Shown: in pieces, positions 1-10,779 of the stretch
Layout of the letters: each line of letters opens with the position of its first letter
Position numbering within the stretch: the first letter of the stretch is position 1
Assembly (NCBI RefSeq): GCF_014534745.1
Contig: NZ_JACVVP010000060.1
Span: 1-44,826, forward strand
Length of the DNA: 44,826 nt
DNA from: Flammeovirga sp. EKP202
Lineage (GTDB): Bacteria; Bacteroidota; Bacteroidia; Cytophagales; Flammeovirgaceae
Direction: 5' to 3'
The notes under the pieces: model-generated
Database searches by the model: none
The model's input: the letters and a program-made list of their open reading frames with translations, nothing else
What the model was told of the DNA's origin: nothing
Program-made: the position numbers and the translations under genes

Positions 1-232
1 AATCACACTACATAGCATTTATGAGTATGTTTTTGAGAAACCGATTAAAAGTTAACTTTAATTTTTAAATGACTTCAGTAAAAGTTTGTTTATCAATCAA
101 GCAAGAAGACTAGTAAATACACTTTAAATTACCTTTTTTTCTTTTATCATAAGTACTAAGCCAAAAGTATTTAGAGATTTATGAATTAGATCATTCATTT
201 TAATGAGTTAACCCACTACTTTTTAAATAGCT

Positions 233-264
233 AAAAGAGTAGTATAGAAAATACTATACTACTC
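233..264 (-). terminator. Hairpin terminator downstream of the GH2 gene
   Basis: A perfect 11-bp inverted repeat (237-247 with 254-264) encloses a 6-nt loop. Read on the minus strand the stem is followed by TTTT (236-233), which is the layout of an intrinsic terminator. It lies about 170 bp past the stop codon of the GH2 gene that ends at 437. The rest of 1-436 is AT-rich and holds no ORF or repeat that I can support. Confidence 0.5.
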
Positions 265-398
265 AGTTGTTGTCGTAAATTAATCATTCTTATTCTAAAT
301 TAATTAATTGGCTGTCGTGACTCTCAAAATGGTCTATATTAAAAGTTTACTACCGTCTGGATAAAGAATTAATCTTAAATGAAGTATATGATTCTTGG

Positions 399-424
399 AT
401 GATTATGCTGTTTTGCATTATCAT
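399..424 (-). terminator. Stop-proximal stem-loop after the GH2 gene
   Basis: Ten-base arms at 399-408 and 415-424, with one mismatch, enclose loop TGTTTT and start 13 nt past the GH2 stop codon. No U-tract follows on the minus strand. It may therefore protect the 3' end or act as a weak terminator ahead of the stronger hairpin at 237-264. Confidence 0.3.
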
Positions 425-436
425 ATCTTTTTATGC

Positions 437-2845
437 CTAATTTAAAGGATCTCCACTACTTATTTTTTTTGAGACACCTTGAAGGTAAGGGGATGAAATA
501 TCTATTGTAAAGCCTTCTGAAGTAGTGACTTGAACATACACTGTAGCCCTACCATTTTTTAAATTACGTTGATGGCTTGTCATGACCTCAGCAACATTAT
601 TGGTTGCATTTTCAATTCCCAAGAGTTTTGCATCACCCTCCAATTGAACTATAATTTCATTGCTTGCTAATTTGCTTAGCTTTCCTTTTTCATCTTTCGC
701 CTCAACAGCAAATATTAATACATTTCCTGCCTCTAATTTTTCTGTATCTATTCTTTCGATTTCTATTTTAACAGGACTTTCAGCTGTCATGATCTTACTC
801 TTTGCAACTACTGTTTTACCTTCATAGGCAACAGCTTTTAACTCTCCTGCATCAAAAGGAACATCCCAATAGATAACTCCAGTGGCTTCATCGTATTTTT
901 TTGTTTTCCCGATTTTCTGACCATTTAAAAAAAGAGCTACTCTATCTGTATTAGTATAGGCCACCACTCTTACTTTTTGACCTGTTTTATAATTCCAATT
1001 ATTTGGAGCATCAATTGATAAGTGTTCTTCGTTTTTAGCAATGTAACTACCTACATATACCATTGGTTCATTGGACCATAACGATTTTCTAAAGTAACCT
1101 CTCGGTTTGATATTGTTGGCTAAATCAATCATACCAGTTGTAAAGCCTCTAGAAGGCCATTTACCTGATTCCCCTAAATAATCCAAACCTGTCCAGATAA
1201 ACTGACCAAATATAAATTCGTTATCCCTTACTGCTTTCCAAGCCTCCAAATCATGTCTTGTCTCACTACCATAAATCACCCGATTAGGGTAAAGCTTGTG
1301 ATCTAAATCGTACCTACTTTCAGTGTAATTGTAACCCACAATATCCAAAGCTCCAGGATATGCTGTTTCATTGGACATAATTACCCCCGCCAATGCTGCT
1401 GTCACTGGTCTACTTTTATCCAACTGTCTAACGGTGGATGATAACTCTTTTGCGATATCACCTAACCTGTCTGCATGTGGATTATCCTTTAAATATCCTT
1501 TGACAAAAATTTGGGAAATAGCTGCATTAGACATAATCGGGTGACTGTACGGGTCATTAGGATAATCCACCTCATTTCCTATACTCCACATAATAATAGA
1601 AGGGTGATTTCTATCTCTAAGTACCATTGCTTCTAAATCTACTTTCCACCACTCTCTAAAATAATCTGCTGCACCTTGAAACCCTGGTTCGCCAACATTC
1701 CAACCTTTAATCCATTTCTTTTTAGGATATTCCCATTCGTCAAACGCCTCATCCATCACAAGAAAACCAAGTTCATCACATAGATCATATAAATCAGTAG
1801 CTTGAGGATTATGACTCATACGGATACCATTTACCCCTATCTCTTTAAGCCTTAGAAGTCTTTCTCTCCAAATTGATTTTGGAACTGCAGCACCAAGTAC
1901 CCCTGCATCATGATGTAAACAGACTCCTTTTATTTTCATAGAAGTTCCATTAAGTGCAAAACCTTTATTGGGATCATAATTTAAATACCTTATACCAACA
2001 GTGATTTCATTCTGATCCCATACCTGTCCATCTTTAATTAGTTTCGTTTTCAGTTTATACAAATAAGGATCATCGACACTCCACAAATGAGGTTGATTGA
2101 CCACAATAGAAGCTTTTGTATTTTGGTCAGAGAGAAGACCTGTATTTGCCTTAGCTACTAGATTACCCTTTAAGTCTATAAGTTCATGACTCACCTCAAA
2201 GGTTTGTGATTTAAAATTATCAATTTCAGTTGTCAGTTCAATTTCCGCTTTTTCAGCATTGCCTGTTGATTGATAGAATGTTGACCAAGCAGAAAAATGT
2301 GTTTCCTTTGACTTTACTAAATGTACTTTTCTGTAAATCCCTGATCCAGTATACCACCTCGAATCTGCATCATCATTATGATTTACTTTTACAGCAATTA
2401 CATTATTTCCTGATTTTACATAATCAGTAATTTCATAGATAAATGGGACATAGCCATTAGGTCTTTTGCCAAGCCATTTACCATTAAAAAAAACTTCACT
2501 ATTCTTATATACACCTTCAAAATATAGATAATATCGCTCTTCATTTTCTTCCAATAATTCCAAATCCAATGATGTTCGATACCATGCCACCCCTCCGGGT
2601 AAATAACCAGTACAACTTGCTAAACCTGGACTAGCAGGTTGTTGAACAGACCAATCATGCGGGACTGTCACTTGATCCCAATCAGTATGATCTAAAAATT
2701 CTCGGCCTCCCAAATGAACATCACCAAGGTGGAAATGCCAATTGTCAATTGATACCGAATTACCAAAGTTTTGTCCACATGTACTGTAATGTATCTGTAG
2801 AATAAAAAATAATGCAATACAATAGATCTTTGCAAAAAAATTCAT
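437..2845 (-). CDS. Glycoside hydrolase family 2 (beta-galactosidase-like), secreted
   Basis: 802-residue retaining exo-glycosidase of family GH2, probably removing a beta-linked terminal sugar (galactose is the commonest substrate, glucuronate is possible). An N-terminal signal peptide covers about residues 1-24. The order of domains is jelly-roll sugar-binding (about 30-180), Ig-like (about 185-290), TIM barrel (about 295-590), and C-terminal beta-sandwich domains (about 600-802, DUF4982-like then another). The acid/base is E425 in SIGNEV and the likely nucleophile is E528 in YGSET; NGIRMSHNP at 339-347 is the usual GH2 barrel motif. It is last in PUL 1, 413 bp beyond the HTCS gene, with a hairpin between them, so it may have its own promoter. 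No defect is visible. The family call is firm; the substrate is not decided by sequence. Confidence 0.9.
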   Translation of the reverse strand: MNFFAKIYCIALFFILQIHYSTCGQNFGNSVSIDNWHFHLGDVHLGGREFLDHTDWDQVTVPHDWSVQQPASPGLASCTGYLPGGVAWYRTSLDLELLEENEERYYLYFEGVYKNSEVFFNGKWLGKRPNGYVPFIYEITDYVKSGNNVIAVKVNHNDDADSRWYTGSGIYRKVHLVKSKETHFSAWSTFYQSTGNAEKAEIELTTEIDNFKSQTFEVSHELIDLKGNLVAKANTGLLSDQNTKASIVVNQPHLWSVDDPYLYKLKTKLIKDGQVWDQNEITVGIRYLNYDPNKGFALNGTSMKIKGVCLHHDAGVLGAAVPKSIWRERLLRLKEIGVNGIRMSHNPQATDLYDLCDELGFLVMDEAFDEWEYPKKKWIKGWNVGEPGFQGAADYFREWWKVDLEAMVLRDRNHPSIIMWSIGNEVDYPNDPYSHPIMSNAAISQIFVKGYLKDNPHADRLGDIAKELSSTVRQLDKSRPVTAALAGVIMSNETAYPGALDIVGYNYTESRYDLDHKLYPNRVIYGSETRHDLEAWKAVRDNEFIFGQFIWTGLDYLGESGKWPSRGFTTGMIDLANNIKPRGYFRKSLWSNEPMVYVGSYIAKNEEHLSIDAPNNWNYKTGQKVRVVAYTNTDRVALFLNGQKIGKTKKYDEATGVIYWDVPFDAGELKAVAYEGKTVVAKSKIMTAESPVKIEIERIDTEKLEAGNVLIFAVEAKDEKGKLSKLASNEIIVQLEGDAKLLGIENATNNVAEVMTSHQRNLKNGRATVYVQVTTSEGFTIDISSPYLQGVSKKISSGDPLN

Positions 2846-3079
2846 TTCAAAATTTAGATTATTTCAATGTTTTATTTAGGGTTTAATGGGTATGTGACAA
2901 AGAATAGTAATTAGTCATTTGAAAATTTCATTAAGGCTATTTATTTCAAAAAAATGGAATAAAGGATAGTGTTAATTCATAAAAACAATCTTCTATCATT
3001 AACGTATTACCTTAATTGCTCAATGTTATTATCACTCAATATAAATGTAAAACCATAACATCGAGTTAATACAAACTGT

Positions 3080-3115
3080 GCCTCACACATTCTAAAAAAA
3101 ATGTATGTGTGAGGC
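3080..3115 (-). terminator. Hairpin between the HTCS and GH2 genes
   Basis: Perfect 11-bp arms at 3080-3090 and 3105-3115 enclose a 14-nt loop with an A-run (a U-run in minus-strand RNA). It starts about 145 nt past the HTCS stop codon and probably ends or attenuates that transcript. Elsewhere in the 2846-3258 gap I see only AT-rich DNA; no match to the Bacteroidota TAnnTTTG promoter element was found in front of the GH2 gene. Confidence 0.5.
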
Positions 3116-3258
3116 CACTATTTATTATCTACCTAATTACAAATAAATCTAATTTTGTTTACATCAGTAGGGGGTGCAACCATCAAAAGTGACGGTCTAA
3201 TTATTCAAAAACGTCCTTTTTGCAGTTTTTAAAGTTGTTTATCTACTTTTTAAGAAAA

Positions 3259-6200
3259 CTAAATCACCATGTTATTTTTCTTGTATTCCGTTGGAGTCAT
3301 CTTGTACTGTTCCTTGAAACATTTTCTAAAATATTTCATGTCTGAAAAGTCTAGAGAAAATGCAATTTCAGTAATTGTCATATCTTCCTGAAGCATCATT
3401 TGAGCTGCTTTTTTAATTTTAATTTTCTTAGCAAAAAGCTGTATTGAATCTCCTGTCAATGATTTTACCTTTCGATAAAGCGTAGTTTGGCTAAAACCTA
3501 ATTCAGTACAAAGTTCTTGTACATTAAAATTACCATTGTCTACCATTTCAACAATTTTCGATTCCAAATCAATAATAAATTCTGCCTCTCTTGTTGATTT
3601 TGCCGTTTTGATATCTACCAATTCTGAAGCGGAATAACCTACTTCCAAGAGTTTTCTATTCTTGATTAAATTATTAACCCTTACTTTCAATAAATCAGAA
3701 TTAAATGGCTTAGTGATATAATCATCGGCTCCTACCTCAAACCCTTTCATCTTAGAATTGTCAGAATTTTTTGCAGTCAACAATATGATAGGTATATGGC
3801 TTGTCGCGATGTTCTCTTTTATTAATTTACAAAACTCAAGACCATCCATAGAGGGCATCATCATATCTGATATAATAATGGTAGGGAGAAGTGTTTTTGC
3901 CTTTTCTAATGCATCCTGTCCGTTATAGCATTTTATTACCTGACTCTCAGAAGAGAATATATTAGATACATAATCCGCAATGTCTTTATTGTCATCCACA
4001 ACCAAAATGATCTTATTAGAATCGTTTATCACTTCTTGCTTCTCATCATTGTTCCCTGATGGTATTTTAAAAGTGTCTTCCTCAGGTTTTACTTCCAAGT
4101 ACCTCACCACATCAATCTCTTCTAAATGTGTTTTTCCTTTTCTCAATGTGATTCTAAAAGTAGAACCTTTTCCTACTGCACTATTTACTTCGATTTTACC
4201 CCCATGTAATTCAATGAAATTTTTACTTAAAGCCAGACCTATTCCTGTACCACCCGAACCCACTGAATTACTTGCTTGATAGAAAGGAGAAAATATATGT
4301 TCTAGCTCACTTTTTTTGATTCCTTCACCTTCGTCTTTCACTTCAATAATTACATCATCCTCTTTATGAAATAAACTAAACTTCACTTTTTGATCAGCCT
4401 CTGAAAACTTAATAGCATTGGATAATAGATTACTGATTGCAATCTGTACCTTTTCAATATCAACCCATACATTGAGATCATTTTCTGAATAATACCCAAA
4501 CAATACACCCTTCTCTTTGGCTAAGTGTGTAAAACTCTCTGCAATTTCCTGCCCCACTATATTCAAGTCATAAGAGGCTACATTTAAGATTGACTTATTC
4601 TGCTCCAGTTTTCTAAACTCTAGCATTCTACTAATGAACTTCAATAAGATGGAAGTATTCTTTTTAATCATGATAAGATGCTTCACATCTTCATCATCTT
4701 TCTCTTTTTTCAACAAATCATTTACGGGACCCTGAATTAAGGTTAAAGGAGTTTTGAGTTCATGAGAAAAATTAGTGTAGAAACGTAGTTTTTCCTGCAT
4801 CGAAAGTTTATCTTTTTCTCTCATAGCCTGTTCAAATTCTAAATCCTTTTTCAATGCAATTCGACTATTTTTGAAGGAATTATACTTTCTCAATGATAAA
4901 GTGACCACCACAAAATAAAATAAATAAGCGGGCCATGATAACCAAAATGGAGGGCTTATCACTATATCAAGTTCTTTAATCACCTCACAACTTGAAATTT
5001 CTTTTACCTTAAACTTATAATTACCAGGAGTAACATTTCTGTACGTTACATCATTTGAATAACTTCCTGTCACCCAATTTTCCTCATAGTTTTCTAAAAT
5101 ATAAGCATAGCCCTCTCTTTTACCATAATTGAACCCTGGTTTCGAAAACACAATACTAAATACATTATCCGAATGACTAAGGTTTACTCTATCCGTCAAG
5201 AAAATACTTTTTTCTTTAGGGTAAATTGAAGAGTTCTCTGGCGTCATTACCTGATCAAAAATTTTAAAGGAATTCAAAACCACTTTCTCACTTGGTTCTG
5301 CGATTAATAAGTCGTTGGGGTTAAAAAGGTTTAAACCGTAAATTCCACCTACTGCAATGTAATTGTTCTTCGATGCAACTAACGACCCCATATTAAACCG
5401 TCCCTTCTGAATACCATCATCTTCATTAAATAAATACAGTTCTTTTTTTTCGGTGGAATAACAAGAAATACCCTCAAAAGTGGTCACCCAAGCATTATTG
5501 TTCATATCAAACCCTACTGCTGAGATTGGTTTTCCTACTAAATTATCTAAAGCTGGTTCTGTTTCATACTGTTTGGTTTTGGTGTTAAAAATCAACAGAC
5601 CAGATTCCCTTGTACAAATCCACAAACGATCATTATGATAAGTCATACTGAAAATAACATCTTGTGCTATTTTCTCCGCATCAGATGGATAGCTTTTTAT
5701 GATATTCGTTTCATAATTCAAGTTGATTAATCCAAAGCGATAAGTACCTAACATTAAATTTCGATCATCAATCGATACGATTGACCTGATATCCATTTCA
5801 TGTGAAGCTATCACCTTGTGAAAGTAGTCTTCTTTTTGAGAATATTGATATAATCCACCTCTATTCGTTCCTATGAAAAAATTGCCATTATCAGTCCTAT
5901 GTATTGCTCTAATATCATTGACAATAAAATCATTATTATTCCCTCCAAGCTTATATTGCTTAATGTTATCAGAGTTTAAATCAATCTTTATCAGTCCATT
6001 TTCATAGGTTCCCAACCAAAGGTTTTGGTCAGGGTCTTCATAAACAGAAAGTATTGCCATCTTTTTCAATAGGGGCCATTTTGCTAAGCTAATTTTTCCT
6101 GTAAATGGATTCAAAACATTCAATCCTCCTCCATCCGTACCCACCCAGAGGTCTCCGGTATAAGATTCATATATTCCCCAAGCACTTTTATTACTTAAAC

Positions 6201-7260
6201 TTTGATCACCATCATTGTAGTAGGTTAATCTTCTAACCTTTTCTCCAGAAGGATTAAAAATATTAATCCCTCCATTATGTGTACCCAGCCATAATAACCC
6301 TTTTTTATCTTGGAAAATCTTGCTGATCGTTCTATGAGAAACCTTTGTTGATTTGTACCCAGGAGAGAAATGATTTAGGTCCGTGATTTTAGTACTGTCA
6401 GGGTTAAAAAAAGAATAAAATCCATTTTGTCTTGTTCCAAGCCAAACTTTATTCGATTCATCTCTAAACACCGTTAAGTAATCGTCTTTAGGCAGTTCAT
6501 CCGATTTGAGCTGCACTATTTTAAACTCTTCTCCAACTTTTGTTGCTTTAAATAATCCGTGGTCTGAAGGAAACCAAACCTCCCCTAAATCATCACTATA
6601 GATATCATAAAAAAAAGCACGATCTACTCCCATTAGTTCTTGAGAAGAGTAGTGTTTTAACTTTGCTGTTTTAAGATCATATTTCACAATACCATCATGC
6701 AATCGTACAGCCCAAAGAACGTCATCTACAATGGTTATTTTTGATACACCCATCAACATATCATGATCCAATACCATTTGATTAGTTTTCACCTCTTCTC
6801 CATCACACTTATAAATAACCCCTTGAAAACTTCCAAAATAAAAATTCCCATCATTACCTATACCCATAGAAGTGATGGCACCTTGAATTTTATCAGGCTT
6901 GTATCGGACTATTTCATCTTTCGTATAATCATAGAGGCCAATACCCGATTCTGTCATGATCCATATCTGATTGTCTTCACTCACATATAATTTACTCACG
7001 TAATTATGAGGTAAAGAATTGGGGTTATCTCGTTCCTTAAAAAAAGATTCAAAAGTAAAACCGTTGTATCTAAACAATCCAAATTCAGTTGCCACCCAAA
7101 TTTGCCCAAATTTATCTTCTACTATATCATTGATAACACTATTCTCCAATCCCATTTCCTCATTTAATCTATGAAAACGGTGTTGTACAAACAAACTATC
7201 AGCAGTAGCTAAAGTGTAGGTATACGATATAAAAAGAAGAACTAAAAATGACCTTATCAT
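3259..7260 (-). CDS. Hybrid two-component system sensor/regulator (HTCS), complete
   Basis: 1333-residue single-protein two-component regulator, which normally senses a glycan fragment in the periplasm and activates its PUL. A signal peptide (about 1-20) is followed by many Reg_prop blades (for example WVATEFGLFRY, LWLGTHNGGI, LWVGTDGGGL) to about 690, a Y_Y_Y domain (about 700-765) and one membrane segment (about 770-790). The cytoplasmic part has HisKA with phospho-accepting H833 in SHELKTP, an HATPase_c with N-box (LLSNAIKF) and G-boxes (DEGEGI, GGTGIGLAL), a receiver with D1132 in ISDMMMPSMDG and the KPF lysine motif, and a C-terminal AraC HTH (about 1230-1330). All catalytic motifs are intact, unlike in the HTCS at 28948. 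It follows the FG-GAP lipoprotein gene by 61 bp, so co-transcription is likely, and it probably controls the upstream susCD pair. Confidence 0.95.
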   Translation of the reverse strand: MIRSFLVLLFISYTYTLATADSLFVQHRFHRLNEEMGLENSVINDIVEDKFGQIWVATEFGLFRYNGFTFESFFKERDNPNSLPHNYVSKLYVSEDNQIWIMTESGIGLYDYTKDEIVRYKPDKIQGAITSMGIGNDGNFYFGSFQGVIYKCDGEEVKTNQMVLDHDMLMGVSKITIVDDVLWAVRLHDGIVKYDLKTAKLKHYSSQELMGVDRAFFYDIYSDDLGEVWFPSDHGLFKATKVGEEFKIVQLKSDELPKDDYLTVFRDESNKVWLGTRQNGFYSFFNPDSTKITDLNHFSPGYKSTKVSHRTISKIFQDKKGLLWLGTHNGGINIFNPSGEKVRRLTYYNDGDQSLSNKSAWGIYESYTGDLWVGTDGGGLNVLNPFTGKISLAKWPLLKKMAILSVYEDPDQNLWLGTYENGLIKIDLNSDNIKQYKLGGNNNDFIVNDIRAIHRTDNGNFFIGTNRGGLYQYSQKEDYFHKVIASHEMDIRSIVSIDDRNLMLGTYRFGLINLNYETNIIKSYPSDAEKIAQDVIFSMTYHNDRLWICTRESGLLIFNTKTKQYETEPALDNLVGKPISAVGFDMNNNAWVTTFEGISCYSTEKKELYLFNEDDGIQKGRFNMGSLVASKNNYIAVGGIYGLNLFNPNDLLIAEPSEKVVLNSFKIFDQVMTPENSSIYPKEKSIFLTDRVNLSHSDNVFSIVFSKPGFNYGKREGYAYILENYEENWVTGSYSNDVTYRNVTPGNYKFKVKEISSCEVIKELDIVISPPFWLSWPAYLFYFVVVTLSLRKYNSFKNSRIALKKDLEFEQAMREKDKLSMQEKLRFYTNFSHELKTPLTLIQGPVNDLLKKEKDDEDVKHLIMIKKNTSILLKFISRMLEFRKLEQNKSILNVASYDLNIVGQEIAESFTHLAKEKGVLFGYYSENDLNVWVDIEKVQIAISNLLSNAIKFSEADQKVKFSLFHKEDDVIIEVKDEGEGIKKSELEHIFSPFYQASNSVGSGGTGIGLALSKNFIELHGGKIEVNSAVGKGSTFRITLRKGKTHLEEIDVVRYLEVKPEEDTFKIPSGNNDEKQEVINDSNKIILVVDDNKDIADYVSNIFSSESQVIKCYNGQDALEKAKTLLPTIIISDMMMPSMDGLEFCKLIKENIATSHIPIILLTAKNSDNSKMKGFEVGADDYITKPFNSDLLKVRVNNLIKNRKLLEVGYSASELVDIKTAKSTREAEFIIDLESKIVEMVDNGNFNVQELCTELGFSQTTLYRKVKSLTGDSIQLFAKKIKIKKAAQMMLQEDMTITEIAFSLDFSDMKYFRKCFKEQYKMTPTEYKKNNMVI

Positions 7261-7321
7261 ATCACTTTAATCTATATTATGTGTGTTGTTATTGTTATTT
7301 CTTGTGTGGTAATTGTATTAG

Positions 7322-10300
7322 TTATTTCATACTGTAATAACTGTTCTGTTTCTTGACAAATGCTTTTAAGCTATCATTATTTCTTGAAAGGAGGATAACA
7401 TCATTACCATTTGCAGTTACAAACATCTTCATGTCTCTAACGTCTCCATCCATGTACAGGCCAGTTGTTTTTGGAGTTAAAACATCAAAATTACCTTGCC
7501 CATCTCCAAGCATTAGTAATCCGTAACTTGCATCATTTCTTGTTGTTTCAACTTCTGAAACATACCAATTGCCTGCTACCAAAAGGTCTAAATGACTATC
7601 ATTATTCTGATCATGAACAATGATAGAGTTGATGGCAGAATACTGTGCTTCTGAAGGTAAGTTATGAAACTCAAAAGTTCCATTTCCTTTATTCATCAAA
7701 AGTGCAGATGCAAAGGTATTGACTTGGTATTTTAAAGCATTTTCTAACTTCTCTTCCCCATAAATCTCTTCAATGTCTGCAGATGCGAACTTATCGTAAC
7801 TTTTAAAATTCTTTTTGATATAAGGCATTTCCTGAGATGAACATTGTCTTCCCCTTACAGGTACTTGCTTTCCATTATCATCATAAGATAAAACAATATC
7901 AGCATCTCCATTTTCATCGAAATCGTTTGTATAAATTTTAAAAGGGCTTTGAGACGAGGCCTTGTACTTATAATTCAATCCATTATTTCCAACTACTAAA
8001 TCTATCATTCCATCTTCATTAAAATCTCCTTTTGCCACCGTAAAATACCAACCTGTTTGATCAGATAAACCCAGATCAAACTCCTTTAAAAATTTCCCTT
8101 TTGAATTTTTAAAAGCAATAGGTGCCATCCACTCTCCAACCATCACTACGTCTTCCCAACTGTCGTTATCAATATCTACCCACTCTACATCGGTTACCAT
8201 TCCAATATTTTCAAATACATAATTGACCTTCAAGTCAATAGTTCCCTGAGATTGGTTTTCAAGTAAATAAGTATTTGCAGGGCTAGGGTACTTACCAGGA
8301 ATTTGTCTTCCAGTAACTAAAATATCAGCATCTCCATCTTTATCAAAATCAATTATCCTCAATCTCCCCGCACTTCCATTCAATGGTGTTTGCCAATGAC
8401 AAAGTGTTAACCGTCCATTTTTGTTTTCATAGATTCTATCATTCAAACATTTATGTCCAATTTCATATTCATTTCCTCCTGTAGCTACATATAGATCCAA
8501 ATCACCATCTCCATCTAAATCTACAAACTTTGCGTCAACATCTTCACTTTTTTCTGATTCAATAAACTCTTTTTGCTTTATAAATTCACCTTTTTCGTTT
8601 TGTATAAAAAGAACAGCAGCCTGTCCCAAGGCTCCTCCTACAAACACATCCTGCCATCCATCTCCATTCACATCACCGATGGCCAATGCTGGACCAAAGC
8701 GTGACATACGATGTGGAAGAAGTCCTTCTCTATCAAAATCAAAATAGTCATTTTCTCGATGTTCAAAAGGGATCAGTCCTTGATCTTCTTCCCAATCCTG
8801 TACTTTGTTATTTTGATTTTCTACACCTGATAGGACAGGTGTTTTACTCTTTTCAATTAAAATATTTTTATTCGCCTTCACTTTCTCTAATATAGATACT
8901 TCACCCTCTGGCCAAATGACTTTAATATTTACGCTGTCTTGGTCTCCTAATCCAAAATGTAATGAAGAAATACACGAAGATTGGAATCCTCTTGAAGTAT
9001 AATTTTCTACCAACTGATTTGATGTATTACTGCTCACATAGACCTTAGCACCTAAAGCATGAGTATTCTTAATATCTCCTCTGAGTACAACATTTAGGTA
9101 ATTATTATTGCTCCTTGATGTATTTTCATAAATTGGAGAAGGATCATCAGTATTGTTTAATACTAGGTCTAAGTCGCCATCTAAATCCAAATCTACATAA
9201 ACAGCTCCATTGGAAGCATTGGGTATTCCCTCCATCCAATCTAACTTTTTTTCAAAAGATGTTCCATCCAAATTTTTATAGATTCGGTTTGGTTTCTTTC
9301 TTTCCGGCATTTTCCGTACAATATCCATTGTCAGACTTCTCGCTTTCTCTTTGTTTACTTTGTTACGCTTTGTATGAGTTTCAAAAAATTGGTTAAACTG
9401 CTGGTTTTTATAGCTATTGAAATCGTTATTTCTAAAATCTTTCTTTACTCCATTACTTACAAACAAATCTTTGTAACCATCATTGTCTACATCAAAAAAC
9501 AAAGGTGCCCAACTCCAATCTGTATTTGATACACCTGAAAATTGAGCAATATCAGAAAATTGAGGTACGCCATTTACAGTACCTTGGTTTAGTTGTAAAG
9601 CATTGAACATATATTGATGATGAAAGCCATGATCAACCAAAAAGAAAAACTGTTTTGGATTCATACCACTCATCGATGTTTTGATATCATAACTACTCTC
9701 TCCTACCATATCCACTGTCATAAAGTCTACGAGGCCATCATTATTAATATCTGCGGCATCATTACCCATTGAGTAAAAAGAGATGTGTTTTGTCGATCTT
9801 TTTATTGATTCTTGGAAAGTACCGTCTTGGTTATTTAAATATAGATGATCCTTTTGTGAAAAATCATGACTCACCAAAAGATCAGGCCATGTATCATTAT
9901 TAAAGTCTGCAACAGCCACACCTAAGCCATAACTCAATCCATTATTGATCAGCCCTGCCCCTTTACTTACATCTGTAAATTTACCATTATCATTTCTGAG
10001 TAATACTTCTGATTGCAAGGCCGATTCTTTTTCTTTTAAATTGATAATCAATCTATCCTCATATATTTTTGGCCAATGATTAATGATAAAAACATCTAAG
10101 TCTCCATCTTTATCATAATCTAAAAAAGTAGCCTGAGTAGAATAATGAGGCAGGTCCAAACCATACTGTTTTGCTTGATTCTTGAAAGTGGGCACCCCTT
10201 CTTTATCTATTCCTTGATTAATAAACAATAAATTTCTTCTGCTATCAGGATTAGAATATTTACCAGATTTACATACATAAATGTCCAACAATCCATCACT

Positions 10301-10681
10301 ATTTATATCAACAACTGAAACACCTGTACAAAAACCTTTTTTCTCTTGTATAATCCCAGACCTCTCCGTACTATTTCTGAAAGTTAAGTTTCCGTTATTT
10401 AAATAAAGTTGGTCATCATCTAAATTAGAGACAAAGTAAAGGTCTGGATATTGATCCCCATTAAAATCGCCTGCTGCTACTCCTCCTCCATTGTATAAGT
10501 ATTCATATAGAATACCATTTAAGTTTTCATTTTCTCTAATGGTGTTGACAAAATCAATCCCTGATTCATTGGGGGATATGCGTTCAAATAATGTAGTAGA
10601 CAGTTTGGTTTCCTCTTTAATCTGAGGCTTGCAAGCCCCAATAAAGAATATGAATAAGAATGATAAGTAATAATATTTCAT
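7322..10681 (-). CDS. FG-GAP/VCBS-repeat lipoprotein with UnbV/ASPIC domain
   Basis: 1119-residue surface or periplasmic lipoprotein. The signal peptide ends in a lipobox, IGAC, with C17 as the lipid-bearing residue. Two blocks of FG-GAP/VCBS repeats, full of Ca-binding-like D-x-D/N-x-D loops (DFNGDQYPD, DINSDGLLD, DLDLDGDLD, DVNGDGWQD), flank an ASPIC/UnbV domain at about 525-605 (GAKVYVSS, FGLGDQDSV, WPEGEV). The repeat blocks should fold into beta-propellers. Such proteins recur beside SusCD pairs in Bacteroidota; a role in glycan binding or outer-membrane assembly is inference, and automatic labels such as RNA-binding protein are not supported. It lies between susD (after a structured gap of about 490 bp) and the HTCS gene, 61 bp before the latter. 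Confidence 0.88.
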   Translation of the reverse strand: MKYYYLSFLFIFFIGACKPQIKEETKLSTTLFERISPNESGIDFVNTIRENENLNGILYEYLYNGGGVAAGDFNGDQYPDLYFVSNLDDDQLYLNNGNLTFRNSTERSGIIQEKKGFCTGVSVVDINSDGLLDIYVCKSGKYSNPDSRRNLLFINQGIDKEGVPTFKNQAKQYGLDLPHYSTQATFLDYDKDGDLDVFIINHWPKIYEDRLIINLKEKESALQSEVLLRNDNGKFTDVSKGAGLINNGLSYGLGVAVADFNNDTWPDLLVSHDFSQKDHLYLNNQDGTFQESIKRSTKHISFYSMGNDAADINNDGLVDFMTVDMVGESSYDIKTSMSGMNPKQFFFLVDHGFHHQYMFNALQLNQGTVNGVPQFSDIAQFSGVSNTDWSWAPLFFDVDNDGYKDLFVSNGVKKDFRNNDFNSYKNQQFNQFFETHTKRNKVNKEKARSLTMDIVRKMPERKKPNRIYKNLDGTSFEKKLDWMEGIPNASNGAVYVDLDLDGDLDLVLNNTDDPSPIYENTSRSNNNYLNVVLRGDIKNTHALGAKVYVSSNTSNQLVENYTSRGFQSSCISSLHFGLGDQDSVNIKVIWPEGEVSILEKVKANKNILIEKSKTPVLSGVENQNNKVQDWEEDQGLIPFEHRENDYFDFDREGLLPHRMSRFGPALAIGDVNGDGWQDVFVGGALGQAAVLFIQNEKGEFIKQKEFIESEKSEDVDAKFVDLDGDGDLDLYVATGGNEYEIGHKCLNDRIYENKNGRLTLCHWQTPLNGSAGRLRIIDFDKDGDADILVTGRQIPGKYPSPANTYLLENQSQGTIDLKVNYVFENIGMVTDVEWVDIDNDSWEDVVMVGEWMAPIAFKNSKGKFLKEFDLGLSDQTGWYFTVAKGDFNEDGMIDLVVGNNGLNYKYKASSQSPFKIYTNDFDENGDADIVLSYDDNGKQVPVRGRQCSSQEMPYIKKNFKSYDKFASADIEEIYGEEKLENALKYQVNTFASALLMNKGNGTFEFHNLPSEAQYSAINSIIVHDQNNDSHLDLLVAGNWYVSEVETTRNDASYGLLMLGDGQGNFDVLTPKTTGLYMDGDVRDMKMFVTANGNDVILLSRNNDSLKAFVKKQNSYYSMK

Positions 10682-10779
10682 GTGAAGTTAGTTAAATGAG
10701 GACATCTCTTCTTGGAAACATCCCCATTCTTATTTTAAATGAATACTCAAGTAGAAACTTGGCATCATGGTTTATAACA

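Noticed and set aside
2230-2430. Short plus-strand frame of 66 codons inside the GH2 gene
   Set aside because: Antisense shadow of a well-supported gene; it has no domain, no codon pattern and no upstream signals.
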